From: Pseudobutyrivibrio xylanivorans DSM 14809
Lineage (GTDB): Bacteria > Bacillota > Clostridia > Lachnospirales > Lachnospiraceae
Length of the DNA: 64,000 bases
NCBI RefSeq assembly: GCF_900141825.1
Contig: NZ_FQYQ01000007.1
Coordinates: forward strand, 1-64,000
Direction of reading: 5' to 3'
Shown: one piece after another, positions 7,855 through 18,281 of the stretch
How the letters are laid out: the number at the start of each line of letters is the position of its first letter
Position numbering within the stretch: the stretch's first letter is position 1
The notes under the pieces: generated by a model
Database searches by the model: none
What the model was told of the DNA's origin: nothing
What the model saw: only the letters and a program-made list of their open reading frames with translations
Program-made: the position numbers and the translations under genes

Positions 7855-10014
7855 TTAACCTTTCTTAGCTTTATTGAGCTTCATCGTGAGTGCAATTCTG
7901 CCCTTCTTTTCATCAACAGATAAAACCTCAACATCAACGATATCTCCAACTGAAACCACCTCAAGCGGATGCTTGATATAACGGTCTGTCATCTGAGAAA
8001 TATGTACTAATCCATCCTGATGAACACCGATATCAATGAAAGCACCAAAGTCGATTACATTACGAACTGTACCCTTAAGCTGCATGCCTGGCTTAAGATC
8101 TTTCATCTCAAGAACATCGCTCTTAAGGATTGGCTTTGGCATATCTTCACGAGGATCACGGCCTGGCTTTTCAAGCTCCTTAACAATATCCTCTAAAGTC
8201 ATCTCACCAACGCCAAGTTCTGTGGATAAAGCCTTTATGTCAGAAATGCTCTTGTGGATATCCTTAAGTGTGCCTGCTGCAATATCCTTTGTATCAAAGC
8301 CTAGTTTCTCAAGAAGTGCTTTAGCTGCATCATAGCTTTCTGGATGAACAGCTGTGGCATCAAGTGGATTCTTTCCACCTGTAATACGCATGAAGCCTGC
8401 GCACTGCTCGAAGGCTTTTGGCCCAAGCTTTGGTACCTTTTTAAGCTCAGCACGTGAATTGAAACGACCATTAGCCTCACGGTATTCAACAATGTTCTTT
8501 GCAAGAGTTTTGTTGATACCTGAAACATACTCTAAAAGTGAAGCTGAGGCTGTATTAAGATCTACACCTACGGCGTTAACGCAAGTCTCTACTACGCCTG
8601 CGAGAGTCTCATCAAGCTTCTTCTGATTCATGTCATGCTGATACTGACCAACACCTACAGATTTTGGATCAATCTTTACAAGCTCAGCAAGTGGATCCTG
8701 AAGACGACGCGCCATGGATGTAGCACTACGCTGTCCTACGTCGAAATTAGGGAACTCCTCTGTAGCTAACTTGCTGGCAGAATAAACCGAAGCACCTGCC
8801 TCATTTACAATAATGTATTCAACCTTTTCGGGAATCTCTTTAAGCATATCTACAATAATCTGCTCAGACTCACGGCTGGCTGTACCATTACCAAGAGAAA
8901 TGAGAGATACGTTGTATTTCTTAATAAGGCCTTTGATAACCTTCTTTGTCTCCTCAACTTTGTTCTGAGGTGCTGTTGGATAAACAACAGTAGTATCGAG
9001 AACCTTTCCTGTTGCATCAACTACCGCAATCTTACAACCTGTACGGAAAGCTGGGTCCCAACCAAGGACATTGCGGCCAGCAATTGGAGGCTGCATGAGA
9101 AGCTGTGTAAGATTCTTTCCGAATACCTTGATAGCTCCGTCCTCTGCCATCTCTGTAAGGTTATTTCTAATTTCATTTTCAATAGAAGGTGCAATAAGTC
9201 TTGTGTATGCATCCTCGATTGTATCGATGAGAGCCTGATTCGTATTTACGTTATCGCGACTGATGATTTTCTTCTGAAGGTAGTTAAGAATATCCTCGAC
9301 AGGAGCTTCAATGCTCACCTTGAGGATTTTCTCCTTTTCACCACGATTGAGAGCAAGGATTCTGTGTCCTGGAAGCTTTGCGATAGCTTCATCATAATCA
9401 TAGTAATTCTCGTAAACTGATTCTGCCTCAGCATCCTTTGCCTTTGAAACAATACGGCCATTCTTGAAAGTCTTTTCACGAATCCAGGTACGATAATCTG
9501 CATCGTCAGAAATGCTTTCAGCGATAATATCGCAGGCACCTGCAATAGCTTCCTCAGGTGTATTAACCTCTTTTTCTGGATTGATGAAAGCTTTTGCCTC
9601 GTCTGTGAGGGACTTATCTGTCATCTGAAGGATGATGATGTTTGCAAGTGGTTCCAAGCCCTTTTCCTTAGCGATAGTTGCACGAGTGCGACGCTTTGGG
9701 CGGTAAGGACGATATAAGTCATCAACAGCTACCTGTGTCTCTGCTTCAAGAATTGCCTTTTTAAGCTCTTCTGTGAGAAGTCCCTGCTCTTCGATAGAAG
9801 CAAGGCATGTAGCTTTTTTATCTTCAAGGTTTCTTAAATATGTGAGACGCTCTGAGAGAGCACGAAGCTGCTCGTCATTAAGACCGCCTGTAACTTCCTT
9901 TCTGTATCGTGAGATGAAAGGAACTGTGTTGCCCTCATCTAATAATTTTATTGCAGCATCAACCTGCTGTGGGCGAACCTGTAATTCAGTTGCTATTTTT
10001 TTAGTAATATCCAT
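7855..10014 (-). CDS. tex: Tex-family RNA-binding protein
   Basis: 719 residues, full length for the Tex/YhgF family of transcription accessory proteins. The N-terminal helical part is followed by a YqgF/RNase H-like domain (IAVVDATGKVL region, about 330-460) and helix-hairpin-helix repeats (about 490-560). A C-terminal S1 domain with the GTVRNVIDFGAFIDIG signature is at about 645-715. It is a nucleic-acid-binding cytosolic protein whose precise role is still debated. Ten bases separate it from the acyltransferase gene upstream, so they are probably co-transcribed. Confidence 0.95.
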   Translation of the reverse strand: MDITKKIATELQVRPQQVDAAIKLLDEGNTVPFISRYRKEVTGGLNDEQLRALSERLTYLRNLEDKKATCLASIEEQGLLTEELKKAILEAETQVAVDDLYRPYRPKRRTRATIAKEKGLEPLANIIILQMTDKSLTDEAKAFINPEKEVNTPEEAIAGACDIIAESISDDADYRTWIREKTFKNGRIVSKAKDAEAESVYENYYDYDEAIAKLPGHRILALNRGEKEKILKVSIEAPVEDILNYLQKKIISRDNVNTNQALIDTIEDAYTRLIAPSIENEIRNNLTEMAEDGAIKVFGKNLTQLLMQPPIAGRNVLGWDPAFRTGCKIAVVDATGKVLDTTVVYPTAPQNKVEETKKVIKGLIKKYNVSLISLGNGTASRESEQIIVDMLKEIPEKVEYIIVNEAGASVYSASKLATEEFPNFDVGQRSATSMARRLQDPLAELVKIDPKSVGVGQYQHDMNQKKLDETLAGVVETCVNAVGVDLNTASASLLEYVSGINKTLAKNIVEYREANGRFNSRAELKKVPKLGPKAFEQCAGFMRITGGKNPLDATAVHPESYDAAKALLEKLGFDTKDIAAGTLKDIHKSISDIKALSTELGVGEMTLEDIVKELEKPGRDPREDMPKPILKSDVLEMKDLKPGMQLKGTVRNVIDFGAFIDIGVHQDGLVHISQMTDRYIKHPLEVVSVGDIVDVEVLSVDEKKGRIALTMKLNKAKKG

Positions 10015-10023
10015 GATGTACTC

Positions 10024-11070
10024 CTATTTAAAAATTTTCTTCACACGTGATGAAAGATTACGAACGAGAATTGACGCTGACCAGGTGATGAATATGCACG
10101 CTAAGAGCAACGCAAAGATTTCTCGATGATTGTAAGCTTCTACCGATAAATGTGAATAGAATAAAATCATTATTCTATGATGTAATAAAATCACATACCA
10201 GCTAATGCCAGAGATGTAAGTTATTAACGTATATACGAATTTGTCGGATGGGATTTCCACATCACGAAGTGCAACAAGCATTGTCATACTGATTGCAAAA
10301 TAAATAAGCTCGTTTTGTTCCTGAGTAAGCTTCATCCATTCTAAGGATGGAACAAAGCCTATGAGGCAGAAATATATAAATATCAGTGCTGAAAGGACTG
10401 CACATACTAATCTTAGCTTTGTGTTAATCTTTTCATCTCCGAGCTGCTGAAGAAGCATCCCAATGTAGAAATACACAATTATGAAAAGAGGATTCATCAA
10501 CTGTGTAAATGGGAATGGATTGTACACAAGAAGAGCAATGACATACCATACCAATAAAACTGCAAGTGTGATGAATTTAAATTTCTTAAGTAATTTTGCA
10601 AGAACTGGAAACAGAGCATAGCAAATTACTATGCAGGACATGAACCACTCTCCTATGAGATAAAAATCTGCTGTGACAAGCTGTGCAACTCCATCTATTC
10701 CCGCAAGGGTGAAGAGGAATCTGCTAATAGGAAGATCGTGTCCTACCACCTGATTATTTACTAAAAAGCAAACCACAAACATCAATGTGTATGCTACATA
10801 AAATGGAATGAACAGTCCCTTAAACCTTCTTAAATAATATTTTCCAAGGGGAAGCTCGTCCTCATGATTGTACATTAGGGCGTAGCCTGAAATTACAAAC
10901 AAAAACAAGCTGGCTGGACGAGCCAAAATATTGAAGAAATAATTGTAGCCAAACATTGCACCATCTGTGCCACCAGCTGTAACTATGTACTCAACAAAGA
11001 AATGATAAAAGAATATAAAAATTACTCCGATATCACGCAGGATATCAAGACCTATGATTCGTTTTTTCAT
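10024..11070 (-). CDS. Membrane acyltransferase family 3 protein
   Basis: 348 residues with about ten hydrophobic segments. The N-terminal GLDILRDIGVIFIFFYHFF contains the conserved histidine region of the acyltransferase-3 (OafA/NolL) family, which O-acylates sugars at the membrane surface. No SGNH domain is fused. The acceptor (cell-wall, exopolysaccharide or lipid glycan) cannot be deduced, and no polysaccharide genes lie nearby. Confidence 0.85.
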   Translation of the reverse strand: MKKRIIGLDILRDIGVIFIFFYHFFVEYIVTAGGTDGAMFGYNYFFNILARPASLFLFVISGYALMYNHEDELPLGKYYLRRFKGLFIPFYVAYTLMFVVCFLVNNQVVGHDLPISRFLFTLAGIDGVAQLVTADFYLIGEWFMSCIVICYALFPVLAKLLKKFKFITLAVLLVWYVIALLVYNPFPFTQLMNPLFIIVYFYIGMLLQQLGDEKINTKLRLVCAVLSALIFIYFCLIGFVPSLEWMKLTQEQNELIYFAISMTMLVALRDVEIPSDKFVYTLITYISGISWYVILLHHRIMILFYSHLSVEAYNHREIFALLLACIFITWSASILVRNLSSRVKKIFK

Positions 11071-11100
11071 ATATACTCTCCTAGAATTATTTTCTAGATA

Positions 11101-11129
11101 AGTATATTAAAAATGGATTGGGATAGCAA
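11101..11129 (-). promoter_or_regulatory. Promoter candidate for the acyltransferase-tex pair
   Basis: TTGCTA (11129-11124), 17 bases, TATACT (11106-11101) on the minus strand. A 6-bp inverted repeat CTAGAA/TTCTAG (11081-11097) lies between this promoter and the start codon and could be an operator. Confidence 0.55.
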
Positions 11130-11164
11130 CTTCATCATACTAACTCCCACTTGTCAAAATCCAT

Positions 11165-11193
11165 ATAAAAAGGAGCCTCCGAGCGGAGACTCC
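11165..11193 (-). terminator. Terminator of rplY
   Basis: Minus-strand hairpin GGAGTCTCCG/CGGAGGCTCC followed by five T, 15 bases after the rplY stop. Confidence 0.88.
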
Positions 11194-11207
11194 ATATTGA
11201 TAACTCT

Positions 11208-11795
11208 CTATGATGCTGCCTGAGTAGAATCCTCTTCTTCCTCTGCATCTGCAACTTTATTCTTTGCTGCAATAACCTCAACAACTACCTGATCAGCTCT
11301 TGTGGTTACTTCAACCTTCTTGTTCTTTGTTATTGCCAAATCAGCAACTGTAACTGTATCACCTAGTCTAAGTGAACTACAATCAATTTCAATCTTCTCA
11401 ACTACATCCTCAGCCTTTGCCTTGTAAGCAACTTCTGAAAGCAGCTGCTCTAAAACACCTTCTGTAACAGCTTCCTTGTTTTCAAGAACAACCTCTGCTG
11501 TTGCATGGATAACCTCGCCTTTTACGAGCTCCTGGAAATCCATCTCTAAAATCTGATGCTTTGCTGCATCGAAATGCAATTCCTTTAATAACACATTGTA
11601 CTTCTTTCCTTCCAAGTCAAGGGTCATCTGAGTGTGCTTACTCTTCCTAAGAGCCTCAGCCTCTTTAACCTCGAACTGGAGTGGGATTGATTGCTCGATA
11701 TCTCTACCGAACAGGTTACCTGTAACGTAGCCTTCTCTTCTCAACCTCTTTGCTTTCTTTTCCATGTCACGTCTTTGTACCTTGTAAGTATCCAT
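11208..11795 (-). CDS. rplY: Large ribosomal subunit protein bL25 (Ctc/general stress form)
   Basis: 195 residues from the ATG at 11795, which follows AGGAGG; the longer open frame upstream covers the promoter and is rejected. The N-terminal half has the L25 fold (MDTYKVQRRD..., with a loop for 5S rRNA). The C-terminal half is the TL5/CTC extension with conserved ITKNKKVEVTTRADQVVVEV. It ends in an acidic tail (DAEEEEDS), common in Clostridia. Single-gene unit with its own promoter and terminator. Confidence 0.9.
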   Translation of the reverse strand: MDTYKVQRRDMEKKAKRLRREGYVTGNLFGRDIEQSIPLQFEVKEAEALRKSKHTQMTLDLEGKKYNVLLKELHFDAAKHQILEMDFQELVKGEVIHATAEVVLENKEAVTEGVLEQLLSEVAYKAKAEDVVEKIEIDCSSLRLGDTVTVADLAITKNKKVEVTTRADQVVVEVIAAKNKVADAEEEEDSTQAAS

Positions 11796-11891
11796 TTGTC
11801 TCTTCCTCCTAAAATACAAATATTTGAGCAGGGAAATTTGCGGAATGTCGATATTCAATTGGCGTTTCGTTTGTTTCTCGTGTTCGACTAT

Positions 11892-11920
11892 GTTATAGTA
11901 CTCTTTTTTCAAATAGTCAA
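11892..11920 (-). promoter_or_regulatory. Promoter of rplY
   Basis: TTGACT (11920-11915), 17 bases, TATAAC (11897-11892) on the minus strand. This gives a leader of about 90 nt with no strong hairpin seen. Confidence 0.75.
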
Positions 11921-11963
11921 GCCCTGAAATAGGAAGTCTTTTGATAATTCTTCTGAATAATAC

Positions 11964-11997
11964 AAAAATGACTGACACTAAGTGCCAGTCATTTTCA
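11964..11997 (-). terminator. Terminator of the glp gene cluster
   Basis: Minus-strand hairpin AAATGACTGGCACT/AGTGTCAGTCATTT with a 1-2-base loop and a T-rich tail, immediately after the DUF1667 gene. It marks the end of the glpP-to-DUF1667 unit. Confidence 0.85.
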
Positions 11998-11999
11998 TT

Positions 12000-12365
12000 T
12001 TATAGTGCCTCTACATTTCTTGTTGCTACAACATCTACGCCGGTTCCGCAAACGTCTTTAACAACTACATCTCCGATATGAACTGGAGCTTTCATGACTG
12101 CTGCATCAATCTCCTTCATAACGTCAGCAATCTTGTCCTTTGGAATGTTGGACTTTGTCTTAACTGAAACACGTGGCTTATCCCCTCCTAAGATAACAGC
12201 TGTAGATGTAACTGTTCTCTCAGGATGTGTTACTTCGTTTTTAGCGTAATTCTCGCCGATTTTGCAAGTGTTACCTGTTACAGATAAAACCTCGCCATTT
12301 TCTAATTCTACTGTAATCTGGCAACCCATTGGACAGCCGATACATGTTAATTCTCTTTTTTCCAT
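12000..12365 (-). CDS. DUF1667 protein linked to glycerol-3-phosphate dehydrogenase
   Basis: 121 residues. The N-terminal CIGCPMGC motif (about residues 8-15) and a further Cys at the GNTCKIG stretch suggest an iron-sulphur site. The family is known from genomes as the third gene next to GlpA- and GlpB-like flavoproteins, as here. A role as a small electron-transfer subunit of the anaerobic dehydrogenase is inference. It starts 20 bases after the preceding stop with a GGAGGCGGC site. Confidence 0.85.
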   Translation of the reverse strand: MEKRELTCIGCPMGCQITVELENGEVLSVTGNTCKIGENYAKNEVTHPERTVTSTAVILGGDKPRVSVKTKSNIPKDKIADVMKEIDAAVMKAPVHIGDVVVKDVCGTGVDVVATRNVEAL

Positions 12366-12385
12366 AATCTATCTGCCGCCTCCTT

Positions 12386-13648
12386 TTACTCTGCTTCAAT
12401 CTTTACTGTGATTTTCTTTAAACCTGGCTTTTCAGCAAGCTTGTCCTTGAGAAGGATAACCTGCTCCATTTCGCCTGGTGCCATGATACGCTTCTTATTG
12501 TGCATTACTCTCTCGTCATCGAAGTAAACACTTACATATGAATCTTTATAAACTGCGCCAACACGGAAACGAACTGTAAGCTTATCATCCATTCTGTCTA
12601 CATTAATTGTAGATGGAACTGTATAGCGAGCGCCTTCTGTTGCAACAATTTCAATGTCAGCTGCTCCATCAGAAAGCTCTCCCTTAACAAACTTAGCGGC
12701 GTTCTGACCTGCTCTGTCTGCTTCCTCAGAAACATAATCAACAAGATCATGTACGTGAAGAACGTTACCACAGGCAAATACGCCAGGGATATTTGTCTCA
12801 AGAGACTCATTTACAACTGGGCCGCTTGTGATAGGGCTCATCTCAACACCTGCTGTTCTCGAAAGCTCATTCTCTGGAATAAGTCCACAAGAAAGAAGAA
12901 GAGTATCGCAAGTATATCTTTCCTCTGTACCTGGGATTGGCTTGCCCTTGTTATCAACTGCTGCAATTGTAACTGCTGTAAGGTGCTCCTTGCCCTCGAT
13001 ATCAACAACTGTGTGACTCAACTTAAGTGGAATACCAAAGTCATCAAGACACTGAACTATATTTCTCTTTAAGCCTCCTGAGTATGGCATAAGCTCTGCT
13101 ACAACCTTTACCTTTGCCCCTTCAAGTGTCATACGACGTGCCATGATAAGTCCGATATCACCAGAGCCAAGAATAACTACCTCACGACCAGGCATGTAAC
13201 CTTCGATATTAACAAGACGCTGAGCTGTACCTGCTGAGAAGATACCAGCTGGTCTGTAGCCTGGAATGTTTAAAGCTCCTCTTGGACGCTCGCGGCATCC
13301 CATTGCAAGGATAACTGCGCCAGCCTTAATCTGGTACATACCATCCTCACGGCTCATAGCCGTAACAACTCTATCACCTGAAATATCCATTACCATTGTG
13401 TTGAGCTTGTACTCAATCTTAGCGTCGAGGACCTTCTCGATGAAACGGTAAGCATACTCTGGGCCTGTAAGCTCCTCTTTAAATGTGTGTAGACCAAAAC
13501 CATTGTGGATGCACTGATTAAGGATACCACCAAGCTCTTTATCTCTCTCTAAAATAAGAATTTTATCTACACCAGCGTTTCTTGCTGCAACTGCAGCTGC
13601 AAGACCTGCTGGGCCACCGCCAACAATAACAATATCATAATTCAACAT
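12386..13648 (-). CDS. FAD/NAD(P)-dependent oxidoreductase, GlpB-like partner subunit
   Basis: 420 residues with a pyridine nucleotide-disulphide oxidoreductase fold. The FAD loop GGGPAGLAAA is at residues 10-19. The second dinucleotide loop LGSGDIGL is near 165. A typical CGNVLHVHD FAD-binding block lies in the C-terminal third. It overlaps the upstream GlpA-like gene by one base. Family members act with GlpA-type dehydrogenases or amine oxidases. Here the glycerol context points to electron transfer from glycerol 3-phosphate, with the acceptor unknown. Confidence 0.85.
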   Translation of the reverse strand: MLNYDIVIVGGGPAGLAAAVAARNAGVDKILILERDKELGGILNQCIHNGFGLHTFKEELTGPEYAYRFIEKVLDAKIEYKLNTMVMDISGDRVVTAMSREDGMYQIKAGAVILAMGCRERPRGALNIPGYRPAGIFSAGTAQRLVNIEGYMPGREVVILGSGDIGLIMARRMTLEGAKVKVVAELMPYSGGLKRNIVQCLDDFGIPLKLSHTVVDIEGKEHLTAVTIAAVDNKGKPIPGTEERYTCDTLLLSCGLIPENELSRTAGVEMSPITSGPVVNESLETNIPGVFACGNVLHVHDLVDYVSEEADRAGQNAAKFVKGELSDGAADIEIVATEGARYTVPSTINVDRMDDKLTVRFRVGAVYKDSYVSVYFDDERVMHNKKRIMAPGEMEQVILLKDKLAEKPGLKKITVKIEAE

Positions 13649-15108
13649 TACTGCTCGCCTCCCTTCTGATTCTTGGTGCGCTCAATAACAATGTTTGAAC
13701 GTCCACCGCTCTTTGTAATCTCTTCATACTTAAGGCCGAGCTCTCTATGAAGAATTTCCATTGTCTTAGGAGAACAGAAGCCTGCCTGGCATCTTCCCAT
13801 TCCAGCACGTGTTCTTCTCTTAACACCATCAAGAGAACGAGCACCTAAAGGTCTATGAATCGCATCAAGAATTTCTCCCTCTGAAATGGATTCACAGCGG
13901 CAAATGATGTTACCATATGCTGGATTTTTCTTAATCAACTCATTTCTTTCTTCTACTGAAAGGTCTGCTGGGTTCATAACATCCTTACGTGTGCTAATCC
14001 AGTTAGCCTTTGGAGTAAGTCCCATCATATCCTTTAACATATTTCCTACCATCTCACCAATAGCTGGGCTTGATGTAAGACCTGGTGACTCGATGGCTGC
14101 ACAATCAATAAAGTGTGGGGCGCCATCAACTTCGCCGATAATAAACTCGTGACGAGCCTCGTGCGCGCGAAGGCCTGCAAATGATGTGATAACCTTTCTC
14201 ATTGGAAGGTTCTTTACGTGGTCATTTGCCTTTGCAATAAGGTCATTGATTCCGTCAGCTGTTGTGTTTGTACCTTCTTTATCTTCGATATCGATAGCTG
14301 TAGGACCAACGATAAGATTGCCGTGAACAGTAGGTGATACAAGAACACCCTTACCAAGGTTAGTAGGCTGTGGGAAGATTGTGTGACTAACATGACCACC
14401 CACTTCCTTATCAAGGAGGCAATAGTCTCCGCGACGAGGAATGATTTCAATCTTATCATCATCCTTGCTAACCATGTTATGGATAACACCAGAATAAACA
14501 CCTGCTGCATTTACTACATATCTAGAAACATACTCACCATTGTTGGTGCGAATGTGCCATAATCCATCTTTATCTTTTACAATATTCTCAACCTTAGTAT
14601 TGAATCTAAAGTCGACTCCGTTTACATTTGCGTTTTCTGCCATTGCAATGCAAAGCTTGAATGGGCAGATGATACCGCCAGTTGGTGCATATAAAGCCCC
14701 CTCAACATTATCTGAAAGGTTTGGCTCCATCTTAAGAGCCTCCTCACGTGTAAGAATCTTTAATCCTTTTACACCATTTTTAACGCCTCTGTCATAAAGG
14801 TCCTGAAGTCCTGGGAGTGCCTCCTTATGGATGCAAACAACCATAGATCCATTTCGTTTGAACGGAATGTCCAAATCACGGCAAAGGTCGTCCATCATCT
14901 CATTTCCACGTACATTTAATTTAGCCATTAACGAACCTGCTGCAGCATCAAAACCTGCATGAACAATTGCAGAATTTGCTTTTGATGTACCCTCACATAC
15001 ATCCTCACACTTTTCAAGAACACAGACGTTAGCTTCGAAACGTGAGAGTTCCCTTGCAATTGCGCTTCCTGAAACGCCTGCGCCTATGATTATGACATCA
15101 TACAACAT
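13648..15108 (-). CDS. glpA: Anaerobic glycerol-3-phosphate dehydrogenase, GlpA-like flavoprotein
   Basis: 486 residues. N-terminal FAD loop IGAGVSGSAIARELSRF (9-25). The DAO-type catalytic domain includes FAGLRAHEARHEFIIG. A C-terminal BFD-like [2Fe-2S] domain carries four cysteines in the pattern CRCES...CQAGFC (about residues 415-455). It oxidises glycerol 3-phosphate to dihydroxyacetone phosphate. With the GlpB-like and DUF1667 genes it probably forms the anaerobic enzyme. The symbol is by family and context. Confidence 0.85.
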   Translation of the reverse strand: MLYDVIIIGAGVSGSAIARELSRFEANVCVLEKCEDVCEGTSKANSAIVHAGFDAAAGSLMAKLNVRGNEMMDDLCRDLDIPFKRNGSMVVCIHKEALPGLQDLYDRGVKNGVKGLKILTREEALKMEPNLSDNVEGALYAPTGGIICPFKLCIAMAENANVNGVDFRFNTKVENIVKDKDGLWHIRTNNGEYVSRYVVNAAGVYSGVIHNMVSKDDDKIEIIPRRGDYCLLDKEVGGHVSHTIFPQPTNLGKGVLVSPTVHGNLIVGPTAIDIEDKEGTNTTADGINDLIAKANDHVKNLPMRKVITSFAGLRAHEARHEFIIGEVDGAPHFIDCAAIESPGLTSSPAIGEMVGNMLKDMMGLTPKANWISTRKDVMNPADLSVEERNELIKKNPAYGNIICRCESISEGEILDAIHRPLGARSLDGVKRRTRAGMGRCQAGFCSPKTMEILHRELGLKYEEITKSGGRSNIVIERTKNQKGGEQ

Positions 15109-15136
15109 ATTTTTTCTCCTTCTAATAAAACTTATA

Positions 15137-15193
15137 AAATAAGGCGAGAGAAATAAACTACGTCCCCCGTAGTCTCATTATTCTCTCGCCTCA
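15137..15193 (-). terminator. Hairpin/attenuator between glpF and glpA
   Basis: Minus strand: GAGGCGAGAGAA pairs with TTTCTCTCGCCTT around an inner ACTACG/CGTAGT stem, followed by ATTTTAT. It can end the glpKF message or act as an attenuator ahead of glpA. GlpP-type antitermination at such a site is plausible but not shown. Confidence 0.7.
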
Positions 15194-15222
15194 ATGAACC
15201 ACTATTTAATTATATTTATATT

Positions 15223-15945
15223 TTAGCCAAACATCTGAGCAGCTGCAAGTGCATTATAAAGAAGCGATGCAACAATACCGCCGCAGATAGGTGCTACTGC
15301 TGGAATCCAACCATAGCTCCAGTTACCGTTCTTCTTGCCAAAGTTTGGTGCAAGACAAAGGTAAGCAATACGAGGAGCTGTATCTCTTGCTGCGTTCATT
15401 GCGTATCCTGTAAGACCACCAAATGAAGCACCACAAGCAACGATTACGCCGTAAACAAGTACCCAAACTGTACGGTCAGAACCTGCTGGAATAAGAGCAA
15501 GTGTAAATACAAGTACAAATGTAGCTACAAACTCTGAAAGGAAATTCAAAGCCTGATTTGGAATTGAAGGTGCTGTACAGAAGCATCCTCTAACAACATC
15601 ATCTTCAGCTGTTGCCTTGATATGATCGCTGTAAAGAAGAATAAGGATAGCTGCGCCAACAAAACCACCAAGCATCTGTGCAACAATCTGTCCAGGAACT
15701 GTGCTCCAGTCACCTGATCTAATTGCAATACCAATTGTAACTGCAGGGTTGAATGCTGAAGGACATCCTGTGAAGTTGCTCATTGCAAATGCAGGAACCA
15801 TAACTGCCATTCCCCAACCGATAAGGATGTGAACAGCTCCGCCGCCCTTGAATCCTGACTTGTTCAATGAAACATTACAGCAAACACCATCTCCGAGTAA
15901 TACCAGTAAAATAGTACCTATAAACTCGCCTACATAAACTGACAT
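15223..15945 (-). CDS. glpF: Glycerol uptake facilitator (aquaglyceroporin)
   Basis: 240 residues from the ATG at 15945 with GGGGG upstream; the longer frame is rejected for lack of an RBS. MIP family with six membrane segments. The first pore motif is NPA (in FNPAVT), the second NAA followed by RD (in MNAARDTAPR). The Asp after the pore Arg is typical of glycerol facilitators rather than water channels. It lies downstream of glpK, separated by a structured 191-base spacer. Confidence 0.93.
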   Translation of the reverse strand: MSVYVGEFIGTILLVLLGDGVCCNVSLNKSGFKGGGAVHILIGWGMAVMVPAFAMSNFTGCPSAFNPAVTIGIAIRSGDWSTVPGQIVAQMLGGFVGAAILILLYSDHIKATAEDDVVRGCFCTAPSIPNQALNFLSEFVATFVLVFTLALIPAGSDRTVWVLVYGVIVACGASFGGLTGYAMNAARDTAPRIAYLCLAPNFGKKNGNWSYGWIPAVAPICGGIVASLLYNALAAAQMFG

Positions 15946-16136
15946 AAAAATTTCCCCCTTACTTAAAATATAATATTTATAAGCACCCAATAAATATAAC
16001 ATGCTCCCGCAGGCCAACTTCCATACTCGGGCAAGGGAACTCCCCTAAAGGGGCACCCTCCTTCCCCGGCATGGAGCCTTCCTGCTCGCGCTTGCCAACT
16101 TTCCGAAGGGTGCTTATTGTTCAATTTTTTAACGAC
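15946..16136 (-). other. Structured, internally repeated glpK-glpF spacer
   Basis: On the minus strand GCACCCT (near 16113-16107) can pair with AGGGTGC (near 16055) or, as an extended arm AATAAGCACCC, with GGGTGCTTAT (near 15985-15976). These are mutually exclusive folds. CCCC-TTTA-GGGG lies between. A motif of the form GGAA(A)GTTGGCnnGCGnGAGCA occurs twice (about 16082-16104 and 15999-16022). No known riboswitch was recognised. Confidence 0.45.
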
Positions 16137-17687
<1,551 letters not shown>

Positions 17688-17702
17688 CTAAATATGAATC
17701 AC

Positions 17703-18281
17703 TTAAAGCTCCCATACCTCTTCGTTCGTAGTAGATACGGCAAGCACCCCATTATTAAGTGCATTCATTACATCATCTCTGTCGCCAATAAGACCTCCTG
17801 CTAAAACAGGAACTCTACTGGCTTTATTCACTCTCTTGATAATCTTTGGTAAGACTATTCCTGGAAGAATTTCGATGACATCTGGCTGAGATACTCCGTG
17901 CCGGTCTTGCTTTTCTATATTAACAAGAGCCATGCTGTCAATCACAAAATATCTAAGCACTGTATATAAGCCTAACTCCTTTGCCCTTCCGATCAGATTA
18001 CCTTTGGTGGTGATGATCCCATCAGCCTTGGTGTTGTTTTTGATAAAGTCTACCGAGATTTCTTTGGTATTATTGAGGCCTGCAATCAGGTCTAGATGAA
18101 CCATTGCGATTTTTCCTGAAGATTTGATTCGTTCCACGATACCTGGAATCGTGCAAACATCTCCATATAGTATGAAGATTATCTCACAATCAGTTTTAAT
18201 CGCTTTCTCAAGCCCTTTATCATCTTTTATGGCTGCGATAACTGGGTTTGCTTCCAGTTTTTCGATGAAGTCTCTATGCAT
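17703..18281 (-). CDS. glpP: Glycerol-3-phosphate-responsive antiterminator
   Basis: 192 residues of the GlpP family (TIM-barrel-like RNA-binding regulator). With glycerol 3-phosphate bound, it prevents termination in glp leaders. Family blocks visible: the early VIAAIKDDKGLEKA, then VHLDLIAGL, ADGIITTK, DSMAL, QPDVIEILPG and the end VLAGGLI...GVLAVSTTNEEVW. It is the first gene of the cluster. Start ATG follows GAGGGAG. About 66 bases separate it from glpK. Confidence 0.93.
   Translation of the reverse strand: MHRDFIEKLEANPVIAAIKDDKGLEKAIKTDCEIIFILYGDVCTIPGIVERIKSSGKIAMVHLDLIAGLNNTKEISVDFIKNNTKADGIITTKGNLIGRAKELGLYTVLRYFVIDSMALVNIEKQDRHGVSQPDVIEILPGIVLPKIIKRVNKASRVPVLAGGLIGDRDDVMNALNNGVLAVSTTNEEVWEL

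Noticed and set aside
12749-13072. 107-codon plus-strand frame inside the GlpB-like gene
   Set aside because: Opposite-strand shadow of a well-supported flavoprotein, with no RBS. Many similar shadows across the window were left out for the same reason.
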